A stretch of 64,000 bases of DNA from assembly GCF_946480305.1 (NCBI RefSeq), contig NZ_CAMLJQ010000005.1, positions 174,535 through 238,534 of the forward strand, read 5' to 3'. Each line of letters starts with the position of its first letter. The stretch's first letter is position 1. The DNA is from an uncultured Caldimonas sp. (GTDB lineage: Bacteria > Pseudomonadota > Gammaproteobacteria > Burkholderiales > Burkholderiaceae). Both the position numbers and the translations under genes were made by a program. Positions 1-8,213 of this stretch are shown in pieces. The notes under the pieces are model-generated. The model was not told where the DNA came from and did no database searches. It saw only the letters and a list, made by a program, of their open reading frames with translations.

Positions 1-986
<986 letters not shown>

Positions 987-1028
987 TGTGGTGGGCCGGT
1001 GCCCACCGAACCAACGCAGGTGACTCGC

Positions 1029-1598
1029 ATGCTGACCGTCAACAAGATCCTTCCCCAAGGCCAGGGCCTCGCGGCCGTGCTGCTCAAGCGCGCCGCAACG
1101 GTCGAACTCGATTGGGACGTGCGGCAGAAGAGCCGCTTCGACGCCACCGACTCGCAAGGCCGCACGCTGGGCGTCTTCCTGCCGCGCGGCACGCTGGTGC
1201 GCGGTGGCGACGTGCTGGTGGCGGAAGACGGTTCGTTGATCCGCGTGCAGGCCGCCGCCCAGCCCGTGCTGGTGGTCAAGCACTGCAGCGAGCACGGTTC
1301 ACCCTTCGACCTGCTGCGCGCCGCCTATCACCTCGGCAACCGCCACGTCCAGCTCGAACTGCAGCCGGACCACCTCAAGCTCGAACCCGACCACGTGCTG
1401 GCCGACATGCTGCGCCACATGCACCTGATCGTGTCGGAGACGCACGCGCCGTTCGAACCCGAAGGCGGCGCGTACGCTGGCGGGCACTCGCACGGTCACC
1501 ACCACGGTCATGATCATGGGCATGACCACGGCCACGAACACAAACCGGTCGAGGTGAAGATCCACGTGCACGGGCCGCACTGCAAGCACGACCACTGA
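1029..1598 (+). CDS. ureE: Urease accessory protein UreE (nickel chaperone)
   Basis: UreE brings nickel to the urease activation complex. The 189-residue protein has the N-terminal peptide-binding domain (starts MLTVNKIL), a metal-binding domain ending in a MRHMHLIVSE segment, and a C-terminal tail with about 18 histidines in HGHDHGH-type runs. I chose ATG 1029 because an AGGTGA Shine-Dalgarno-like sequence precedes it and homologues begin here; an in-frame GTG-type start further upstream would overlap poorly conserved sequence. It lies 42 bp after ureC and 21 bp before ureF, in one operon. Confidence 0.95.
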   Translation: MLTVNKILPQGQGLAAVLLKRAATVELDWDVRQKSRFDATDSQGRTLGVFLPRGTLVRGGDVLVAEDGSLIRVQAAAQPVLVVKHCSEHGSPFDLLRAAYHLGNRHVQLELQPDHLKLEPDHVLADMLRHMHLIVSETHAPFEPEGGAYAGGHSHGHHHGHDHGHDHGHEHKPVEVKIHVHGPHCKHDH

Positions 1599-1619
1599 GA
1601 GGTCGAGAGGCAGTACGAC

Positions 1620-2297
1620 ATGGCCGCCCACACGCTGCTGCAATTGATGTGGCTGGCTTCGCCGGCCTTGCCGGTGGGAGGCTTCAGCTACTCTGAAGGC
1701 CTGGAAGCCGCCGTCGACAACGACCGCGTGACGAACGAAGCACAAGCTCGCGCGTGGCTCGCCGACCAGCTCGCACTCGGCCTGGGGCGCGGTGACCTTG
1801 CCGTGGTCGGCAGCGCGATCGATGCATGGCGCGCCGATGACGCAGCACGCATCGCAAGCCTGAACGACTGGATCGTTGCCACGCGCGAGTCGACCGAGAT
1901 GCGACAGCAGACCGAGCAGATGGGCCGCTCGTTGCTCGAATGGCTGCGCAACCGGGGCGACGAGCCGCGCCTTGCCACCTTGGCCGCATTGAAGCCCGCG
2001 CCCACCTACCCGATCGCGTTCGCGCTGGCTGCCGCACAGACGGATGCCACCGCGCATGACGCACTGCTGTCGTTCGCCTTCGGGTGGGCCGAGAACATGG
2101 TGCAGGCGGCGATCAAGGCCGTGCCGCTTGGCCAGAGCGCCGGCCAGCGCATCCTCGGCCAGCTCGCCTGCGACATCCCCGCCGTCGTCACCCGTGCGCT
2201 GCAGCTCGACGATGCGCAGCGGCAGGCCTTCACCCCGATGCTCGCGATCCTCTCGTCGCGGCATGAAACCCAATACTCCCGACTGTTCCGATCATGA
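1620..2297 (+). CDS. ureF: Urease accessory protein UreF
   Basis: UreF is an all-helical accessory protein that forms the UreD-UreF-UreG activation complex on apo-urease and gates nickel delivery. The 225-residue product has the family N-terminus ([21 protein letters not shown]) and the mid-protein stretch with [19 protein letters not shown]. The stop codon overlaps the ureG start as ATGA, which suggests translational coupling. Length is normal for the family. Confidence 0.96.
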   Translation: MAAHTLLQLMWLASPALPVGGFSYSEGLEAAVDNDRVTNEAQARAWLADQLALGLGRGDLAVVGSAIDAWRADDAARIASLNDWIVATRESTEMRQQTEQMGRSLLEWLRNRGDEPRLATLAALKPAPTYPIAFALAAAQTDATAHDALLSFAFGWAENMVQAAIKAVPLGQSAGQRILGQLACDIPAVVTRALQLDDAQRQAFTPMLAILSSRHETQYSRLFRS

Positions 2298-2947
2298 GCA
2301 CATCACTGCACTCCATCCCCGGCCGCACCAAGAAGCTCCCGCCGCTGCGCGTCGGGGTCGGAGGCCCGGTCGGCTCCGGCAAGACCACCCTCGTCGAGAT
2401 GCTGTGCAAGACGATGCGCGAGACCTACGACCTCGTCGTCGTCACCAACGACATCTACACCAAGGAAGACCAGCGCCTGCTCACCGTGGCCGGCGCGCTG
2501 GAGCCGGAGCGCATCATGGGTGTCGAAACGGGCGGCTGCCCGCACACCGCCATCCGCGAAGACGCATCGATCAACCTCGAAGCGGTGGACCGCATGCTGG
2601 AGAAGTTTCCGGACGCCGACATCGTGTTCATCGAATCCGGCGGCGACAACCTCGCGGCCACCTTCAGCCCCGAACTGTCGGACCTCACCATCTACGTGAT
2701 CGACGTGGCAGCCGGCGAGAAGATCCCGCGCAAGGGCGGGCCCGGCATCACCAAGAGCGACTTGTTCGTCATCAACAAGACGGACCTGGCGCCGCACGTC
2801 GGTGCCGATCTGGCGGTGATGGAAGCCGACACCAAGCGCATGCGCCCCACCCGCCCCTTCGTGATGACCAACCTCAAGACGCGAAGTGGGCTGACAGAGG
2901 TGATTGCGTTCATCGAAAGCAAGGGGCTGTTGACGGCGGCGGGGTGA
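2294..2947 (+). CDS. ureG: Urease accessory GTPase UreG
   Basis: UreG is a SIMIBI-class GTPase that powers nickel insertion into urease. The 217-residue protein carries the P-loop GPVGSGKT (residues 24-31), the nickel-binding Cys-Pro-His motif (residues 82-84, in [12 protein letters not shown]), an ESGGDNL switch segment and the NKTD base-specificity motif. It starts inside the ureF stop (ATGA). It is the last recognisable urease gene; the next gene is 210 bp away. Confidence 0.97.
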   Translation: MSTSLHSIPGRTKKLPPLRVGVGGPVGSGKTTLVEMLCKTMRETYDLVVVTNDIYTKEDQRLLTVAGALEPERIMGVETGGCPHTAIREDASINLEAVDRMLEKFPDADIVFIESGGDNLAATFSPELSDLTIYVIDVAAGEKIPRKGGPGITKSDLFVINKTDLAPHVGADLAVMEADTKRMRPTRPFVMTNLKTRSGLTEVIAFIESKGLLTAAG

Positions 2948-3056
2948 TATCCCGGGAGCCGCTGCCCACCTCTGGGATTGCGCGCGTCCGGTGCAAAGGT
3001 CTTTTGACCCCTATGTGACCGATCTCTCGCCAACCCGCGTTTTCCCTGGCAGTTGC

Positions 3057-3074
3057 CTGTCGCACAAGCGACAG
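3057..3074. other. Inverted repeat upstream of the solute-binding protein gene
   Basis: A perfect 7-bp inverted repeat, CTGTCGC-acaa-GCGACAG, lies in the 210-bp gap between ureG and the binding-protein gene. A weak promoter-like pair overlaps it: TTGCCT at 3053-3058 and GACAAT at 3076-3081, 17 bp apart. It could be an operator or a small hairpin. It has no U-tract, so it is not a typical terminator. Confidence 0.3.
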
Positions 3075-3157
3075 TGACAATTTGGTACACTCCTCTAGTC
3101 TTGCGCGTTCCACACAGAGAGCCGCCCACAATGGGCGCCCTTATCCGAGGAGACGCG

Positions 3158-4306
3158 ATGACATCCCCCACGCATTGCCTTCGTTCGCGCCGCCGCTTGC
3201 TCAAGGCAGCAGGTGCCGCCACTGCCGGGCTGGCAGCACCGGCCTGGGTGCGGGCCCAATCCGACGCTTTGCTGATCGGGCAGACCGCCGCACTGAGCGG
3301 CCCGCTGGCCTATCCCTTCGTCGAAATGAACAAGGGCATCAAGGCCGCCTTCGATGAAGTCAATGAACGCGGTGGCGTGGAGGGGCGCCGCCTCGAGCTG
3401 CGCAGCCTCGACGACGGCGGCAGCCCGCAGAAGGCCACGGAGAACGCCAAGCAACTGGTGGGCGCCGACAACGTCTTCACGTTCTTCGCCTGCGGCGGCA
3501 CGACGAGCGTGCTCGGCATGCTGCCGGTGGCGATGCAGGCCAAGGTGCCGTTGATCGCGCCATCGACCGGCAGCGACGCGCTGCGGCCCTTCAACCCGCT
3601 GGTGATCCATGCACGGGCGAGCTACGCCACCGAGATCGCGAAGATCGTGCAGCACCTTGGCACGACCGGGCAGACGAAATGCGCGGTCGCCTACTCCGAC
3701 AACCCCTTCGGCAAAGCCACTCTCGCGGCCTTCGAGGCTGCCGCGAAGCAGCACAAGAACACCGATTGGAAGGCCTTCCTGCTCGGCGAATCGGCCGACG
3801 ACATCCCCAAGCTGGTCGACGAGATCGCCGCATGGCAGCCGAATTCGCTGACCTCGCTTGCCGTGGGTGCGAACGGCGTGCCCTTCTACCGTGCATTGCG
3901 GCCACGGGTCGCGGGCGCGGCGCCGTTCTCGATTTCGTTCCTGGGCACCAAGCCGCTGCTCGATGCACTGGGCGACGCCGCCAAGGGGATCGCGGTGGCG
4001 CAGGTCGTGCCCAACCCGGACAGCGTCGTCATCCCCGTCGTGAAGGCCTACCAGGCGGCCATGAAGAAGTCCGGCTTCGCAGGCACCGGCTATTCGTCGC
4101 TGGAGGGCTACGTGAGCGCCCGACTGCTGATCGAAGGTTTGCGACGTGCAGGACGCAACGCCTCCCGGGAGCGCTTCGTCGGCGCCTTCCACACCATGCG
4201 GCCTTACGACATGGGAGGCTTCGAACTGAACTACGGCCCCAAGGACCACGATGGATCGAGCTTCGTGGAACTGACCTACTACAACGGCGAGCGCTTCCGG
4301 CGCTGA
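3158..4306 (+). CDS. ABC transporter substrate-binding protein, Leu/Ile/Val-type (Peripla_BP_6)
   Basis: Predicted periplasmic binding protein of a branched-chain amino acid/amide uptake system, 382 residues. The N-terminus has a twin-arginine-like signal (RSRRRLLKAAG, residues 9-19), a hydrophobic Ala-rich stretch and a likely cut after VRAQ. The mature part has the type I fold signatures: GQTAALSGPLA, GIKAAFDEVNERGGVEGR, and APSTGSDALR. The start at 3158 follows a GAGGAGA ribosome site. No permease or ATPase genes are adjacent, so it is an orphan. Its place after the urease genes suggests urea or a short amide as substrate, but that is inference; amino acids are equally possible. Confidence 0.85.
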   Translation: MTSPTHCLRSRRRLLKAAGAATAGLAAPAWVRAQSDALLIGQTAALSGPLAYPFVEMNKGIKAAFDEVNERGGVEGRRLELRSLDDGGSPQKATENAKQLVGADNVFTFFACGGTTSVLGMLPVAMQAKVPLIAPSTGSDALRPFNPLVIHARASYATEIAKIVQHLGTTGQTKCAVAYSDNPFGKATLAAFEAAAKQHKNTDWKAFLLGESADDIPKLVDEIAAWQPNSLTSLAVGANGVPFYRALRPRVAGAAPFSISFLGTKPLLDALGDAAKGIAVAQVVPNPDSVVIPVVKAYQAAMKKSGFAGTGYSSLEGYVSARLLIEGLRRAGRNASRERFVGAFHTMRPYDMGGFELNYGPKDHDGSSFVELTYYNGERFRR

Positions 4307-4325
4307 GAGTCGGCAGCGATGACAA

Positions 4326-4345
4326 AAGGGGCCCGCGGGCCCCTT
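4326..4345. terminator. GC-rich hairpin between convergent genes
   Basis: A perfect 20-bp palindrome, AAGGGGCCCGCGGGCCCCTT, sits between the convergent binding-protein gene and sppA. It has only short A and T edges, so its termination strength is uncertain; it may serve both strands. Confidence 0.6.
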
Positions 4346-4368
4346 GCGTTCGGTTCAGCGGCGGCCGC

Positions 4369-5367
4369 TCAGCGCAGTGTCCCCATGCTGCGGACCGCCC
4401 GCACGGCACCTTCGCCGATCGACGCGCCGAGCTGCTTGGCCAGTCGCTCCGCGACGTTCTCGCGCGGCGTGTAGTCGATCACTTCCTCTGCCTTCACCAC
4501 CTCGCGCGCCACGTAGTCGAGCGTGCCGAAGTGGTCGACCAGGCCAAGCTGCACCGCCTGCTCACCGTTCCAGAACAGGCCGGAGAACATTTCCGGTGTT
4601 TCCTTCAGACGGCCCTCGCGGCCTTGCTTCACCACGGCGATGAACTGCTGGTGGATCTGGTCGAGCATGGCCTGCGCATAGGCCTTCTCCTGCTCCGACT
4701 GGGGCGAGAACGGGTCGAGGAAGCCCTTGTGCTCGCCGGCCGTGAGCAGGCGGCGCTCGATGCCCAGCCTGTCCATCAGCTCGGTGAAGCCGAAGCTGTC
4801 CATCAGCACACCGATCGAGCCGACGATCGAAGCCTTGTCGACGTAGATCTCGTCAGCCGCCACGGCGATGTAATAGGCACCCGACGCGCACACTTCTTCG
4901 ACGACCGCATACACCTTCTTGCGGTGCAAGGCCTTCAGGCGGCGGATCTCCTCGTTGATGATGCCGGCCTGCACCGGGCTGCCACCGGGCGAGTTGATGC
5001 GCAGCACCACGGCACGCGAGCCGGGATCCTCGAATGCATTGCGCAACGCGGACAGCAGGTTCTCGGCACTGGCCTCGGCGTCTAGCGCGATCTCGCCGCG
5101 CACTTCGATCAACGCGGTGTGCGGGCCGGCCGGCGCGGTGCTCGCCGCCCCCTGGGCGAGCAACATCACGACGAAGGCGATACCGAGCAGCAACCACGAG
5201 AAGCGGAAGAAGAGGCGCCAGCGGCGCTCACGCTTGCGGTCGTCGAGATAGGCCTTTGCCAGTTGCGCGACCAGCGCCGTGTCGGAGGCAGGAGCCGGGG
5301 CCGCTGCCACAGCCGCGGCGGGCTCAGCCGTGGGGCCCGAGTAGGAACCGGGATCGATGGAACTCAT
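4369..5367 (-). CDS. sppA: Signal peptide peptidase SppA-type, peptidase family S49
   Basis: Membrane-anchored serine protease that degrades leftover signal peptides. The 332-residue protein has a cytosolic, Ala/Pro-rich N-terminus, one transmembrane segment (about residues 53-72), and a periplasmic S49 domain. The expected catalytic serine is Ser162 in CASGAYYIA, and the lysine by comparison with short SppA enzymes is Lys216 in GEHKGF. At this length it has one protease domain, unlike the double-domain E. coli enzyme. It follows the Rieske gene by 57 bp on the same strand and is probably the last gene of the rluC operon. Confidence 0.93.
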   Translation of the reverse strand: MSSIDPGSYSGPTAEPAAAVAAAPAPASDTALVAQLAKAYLDDRKRERRWRLFFRFSWLLLGIAFVVMLLAQGAASTAPAGPHTALIEVRGEIALDAEASAENLLSALRNAFEDPGSRAVVLRINSPGGSPVQAGIINEEIRRLKALHRKKVYAVVEEVCASGAYYIAVAADEIYVDKASIVGSIGVLMDSFGFTELMDRLGIERRLLTAGEHKGFLDPFSPQSEQEKAYAQAMLDQIHQQFIAVVKQGREGRLKETPEMFSGLFWNGEQAVQLGLVDHFGTLDYVAREVVKAEEVIDYTPRENVAERLAKQLGASIGEGAVRAVRSMGTLR

Positions 5368-5424
5368 GGTGTGTCCGGAGAATGGTCGAAGGCTGCGATG
5401 ACCGCGAGCAGGCGCAATGCCTGT

Positions 5425-5805
5425 TCACTCGGGGAAGACGGGTTGGACGTCGTCGGAAGGATACCAATAGACCTTGCCGCCCCGCTCTTCGACCCTGAGC
5501 GGCACGAGCTTGCCGCCCGTGCACGGGCCGCCGACGCAATGGCCGTTGCGCGGGTCGTACACGGCACCATGGATCGAGCAGATGATCCATTCCCGGCTGT
5601 CGTCGAGGAACTCGCCCGGTTGCCAGTCCATCTCGGCCGGCACATGGGCGCAGCGGTTGACGTAGGCCACGGGCTCGCCGTCGAAGCGCAAGGCAAAGGC
5701 GCGGACGCTGTCGTGCCACAGCAGCACGTCGAACACGACCGCGCGGCCGCGCTCTTCCAGCTCGGTGCTCGCGCAGACTTCCACGCCGGTGGTTGCTTCG
5801 CTCAT
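5425..5805 (-). CDS. Rieske [2Fe-2S] ferredoxin-like protein
   Basis: Small soluble Rieske-domain protein of 126 residues. It has both cluster-binding halves: Cys52-x-His54 (RCAHV) and Cys76-x2-His79 (CSIHG), followed by the typical ARYDP/VYDP-like and GGPC segments. There is no oxygenase catalytic domain, so it is a stand-alone ferredoxin or an electron-transfer partner; its partner is unknown. The start at 5805 overlaps the HAD gene stop as ATGA. The gene set rluC-HAD-Rieske-sppA appears to be one transcription unit. Confidence 0.92.
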   Translation of the reverse strand: MSEATTGVEVCASTELEERGRAVVFDVLLWHDSVRAFALRFDGEPVAYVNRCAHVPAEMDWQPGEFLDDSREWIICSIHGAVYDPRNGHCVGGPCTGGKLVPLRVEERGGKVYWYPSDDVQPVFPE

Positions 5806-6467
5806 GCGTGTTCTCCCAGCCAGCGATGCAGTTCGGCCACCGAATGCACCACAGTGCGCGGCTCGTAATCGTGGAATGCCGCAGGCTCGTGGGCGCCGTA
5901 GCTCACCGCGACACTCGCCGTGCCGGCGTTCACCGCCAGTTGGAGATCGTGCGTGGTGTCTCCCACCATCAGGGTGCGCTCGGGGTCCGTGCCGAACTCG
6001 GCCATCAGTTCTTGCAGCATCAGCGGGTGCGGCTTGGGCCGGGTTTCGTCGGCCGTGCGTGTGCCATCGAACATGCCGCGCAGCTGCACGGTGCCCAGTG
6101 CCTCGTCCAGGCCACGGCGCGACTTGCCGGTGGCCACGCCCAGCCAGTGGTGTCGGCTTTTCAATGCATGCAGCATCGGCAGCACGCCGTCGAACAAGGT
6201 CAATTCGTGCTGCCTGGCGAAGTAGTGGTGGCGGTAACGCAGGCCCAGCTCGGGGTAGCGGTCGGCCGGCAGCCCGGGCACCGCATGCGCGAGCGCCTCC
6301 TGCAAGCCCATGCCGATCACGTAGGCGGCGTCCCGGTCGCTCGGGACCGGCACCCGCAGGTCGACACAGGCGGCCTGGATGCACTTGACGATCAGCGCGG
6401 TGGAATCAAAAAGGGTGCCGTCCCAGTCGAAGACGACCAGGTCGAACTGTCGGGGTCTGGTTTTCAT
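5802..6467 (-). CDS. HAD-superfamily hydrolase, phosphoglycolate phosphatase-like
   Basis: Predicted cytosolic phosphatase of 221 residues. HAD motif I is DWDGTLFDS, with nucleophile Asp14 and Asp16. Motif II/III is seen as GVATGKSRRG, and motif IV as MVGDTTHD. The helical cap between motif I and II resembles phosphoglycolate/pyrophosphatase-type HADs (Gph/PpaX), but the substrate cannot be read from the sequence. I chose the ATG at 6467, which overlaps the rluC stop as ATGA; an in-frame ATG 24 bp upstream would overlap rluC further. Confidence 0.88.
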   Translation of the reverse strand: MKTRPRQFDLVVFDWDGTLFDSTALIVKCIQAACVDLRVPVPSDRDAAYVIGMGLQEALAHAVPGLPADRYPELGLRYRHHYFARQHELTLFDGVLPMLHALKSRHHWLGVATGKSRRGLDEALGTVQLRGMFDGTRTADETRPKPHPLMLQELMAEFGTDPERTLMVGDTTHDLQLAVNAGTASVAVSYGAHEPAAFHDYEPRTVVHSVAELHRWLGEHA

Positions 6468-7522
6468 AAGTGCTTGAGCAATTCGGCGCATTCCGCCGGC
6501 AAGGGCGCTTCGAGCTCGACGCTCTCGCCGGTGGCCGGATGATCGAACCGCAGCCTGCGAGCGTGCAGGAACATACGGCCGAAACGGTGGCCTGCCACCG
6601 CCTCCCCTCTTGCAAATGCCTTGTTCAGCGAGAAATCACCGTATTTCGGGTCGCCGACGATAGGATGCCCCTCGTGCGAAAGATGCACGCGGATCTGGTG
6701 CGTGCGGCCCGTCTTGATCGTCACGTCCAGCAAGGTGTAAGGGCCGTGGCTCGACGCCACCTTCACCAGCGTGATGGAGCGTCGGCCGTCTTCCGCGGTC
6801 GGCGACACCGCGCGCACGCGGCGTTCGCCTTCGGCGTCGAGGTACTTGTGCAGCGCCACATCGATCACCTTCTTGTTCGGCGGCCATGCACCGATGACCA
6901 GCGCCGCGTAGGTCTTGCCGGTTTCGCGCTGGCGGAACTGATCCTGCAAGGCCGTCAAAGCGCTGCGCTTCTTGGCCAACAGCAGAATGCCGGAGGTTTC
7001 CTTGTCGAGCCGGTGCACGAGTTCCAGGAATCGGGCCTGCGGCCGGGCGCGCCGGAGCTGCTCGATCACGCCGAAGCTCACCCCGCTGCCTCCGTGCACG
7101 GCCACGCCGGCCGGTTTGTCCACCGCAAGCACGTGCTCGTCTTCGAACAGGATCGGGAATTCACGGGCCGGCGCGGGGGGTGTCGAAGGTTTTTCCGGCA
7201 GCCGCAACGGCGGCAAGCGCACCTCGTCGCCGAGTTCGAGGCGCGTGTCGGCCGCGGCCCGACCCTTGTTCACCCGCACCTCGCCGCTGCGCACGATGCG
7301 GTAAACGTGCGTCTTCGGCACTCCCTTGAGCACTTTCAACAGAAAGTTGTCGAGCCGCTGCCCCGCCGACGCTTCATCGATCGAGAGCCGCTGCACGGCG
7401 GCAAGAGACGAAGCATGCGCCAACTTTCCCTTCGGCTCCACGGCAATGGCGCCGCCGGGGCGCGCGGTTTCACGCGGTTCCACTTGCGTAGGCCGTTTCG
7501 TGCCTATAATCCGTTGCACCAC
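6464..7522 (-). CDS. rluC: 23S rRNA pseudouridine synthase, RluC-type
   Basis: Converts uridines of 23S rRNA to pseudouridine; E. coli RluC modifies positions 955, 2504 and 2580. The product has an S4 RNA-binding domain (about residues 55-105) and the RluA-type catalytic domain with Asp173 in HRLDKETSG. The start is uncertain: there is no ATG before the S4 domain. The open frame begins with GTG codons at 7522, and alternative GTG/TTG starts exist at 7483 and 7423. The family usually has only some 15 residues before the S4 domain, which favours a later start. It is divergent from rne, an arrangement common in proteobacteria. Confidence 0.9.
   Translation of the reverse strand: MVQRIIGTKRPTQVEPRETARPGGAIAVEPKGKLAHASSLAAVQRLSIDEASAGQRLDNFLLKVLKGVPKTHVYRIVRSGEVRVNKGRAAADTRLELGDEVRLPPLRLPEKPSTPPAPAREFPILFEDEHVLAVDKPAGVAVHGGSGVSFGVIEQLRRARPQARFLELVHRLDKETSGILLLAKKRSALTALQDQFRQRETGKTYAALVIGAWPPNKKVIDVALHKYLDAEGERRVRAVSPTAEDGRRSITLVKVASSHGPYTLLDVTIKTGRTHQIRVHLSHEGHPIVGDPKYGDFSLNKAFARGEAVAGHRFGRMFLHARRLRFDHPATGESVELEAPLPAECAELLKHL
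7484..7510 (+). promoter_or_regulatory. Candidate sigma-70 promoter of rne
   Basis: A perfect -10 hexamer TATAAT lies at 7505-7510, with a -35-like TTGCGT at 7484-7489 (15-bp spacer, slightly short). It reads rightwards into the long rne leader and overlaps the 5' end of the divergent rluC reading frame. Confidence 0.5.
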
Positions 7523-8213
7523 GTTTGCGTTGTAAGTGTTTGATTTTCAAGAGTTTACCTGTCACGCCTCAGACCCTGTTCCGAGGAGTGACGGCAACAC
7601 CGACACGCAAGGTGGGGGTTGGTCTTCTCGCCATCAATGGTTGTCAGGCGCGAAGAACCAGCCAACGGTGATGCAACGCAGGCGCGCCGTGGCGGGCTGC
7701 TTCCCAAGGTGAAGCGGCGGCTGGGGTCAAGCTTGCGGCAGAGCAAACGTCGAAAGAACCATAGAACAAGGTTTTCAGGCAACAGGCCGACCTTGCGAGG
7801 AGACAGCGGGCGCATCGAGCCGCTTATCCTGCACTGCCTCTTGCCCGCGTCCCATGACCTCCCCCCGGTTGTCGTTCCCCCACTCCCTGCGTTCCCTGGC
7901 GTTGCGCGCCCGTCCGGTCAAGCACCGCACGGCCGGCTGCGCGCCTGGGCGTGCCACGGCGCCCGGCGCCGCCGGCATGGCGCAGGGGCGTCGAACAGCC
8001 TGGGCCGCTCTTCGCATGAAGGGCGGGGTCTTGCGGACGCACGCGCCAACGCTGTCGCAATGATCCTTGCGCGATCACGTCAGTCCAGGGCGATTCCTTC
8101 CGGTTCCTCTTCGTTTCTCGTGCATCGGTGAGTCGCCCCTGGAGCTGCGGCTTCCATGGGCGGCATGTTCGTGTGCCCGCGCTCCACAAGGGGTCGGGCA
8201 CGAAGGAGTGCAC
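7517..8213 (+). other. Long untranslated leader of rne
   Basis: About 690 bp without a convincing gene between rluC and rne. The open frames here have no ribosome site or protein-like composition. E. coli rne has a 361-nt leader that RNase E binds and cleaves to control its own synthesis; a similar role is likely here. An imperfect stem is visible at 7618-7632 paired with 7647-7666, and the right arm has extra bases that would bulge. No terminator with a U-tract was seen. Confidence 0.5.

Noticed and set aside
7619..8131. 170-codon plus-strand frame in the rne leader
   Set aside because: No ribosome site, low-complexity Arg/Pro/Ser content and no recognisable domain.
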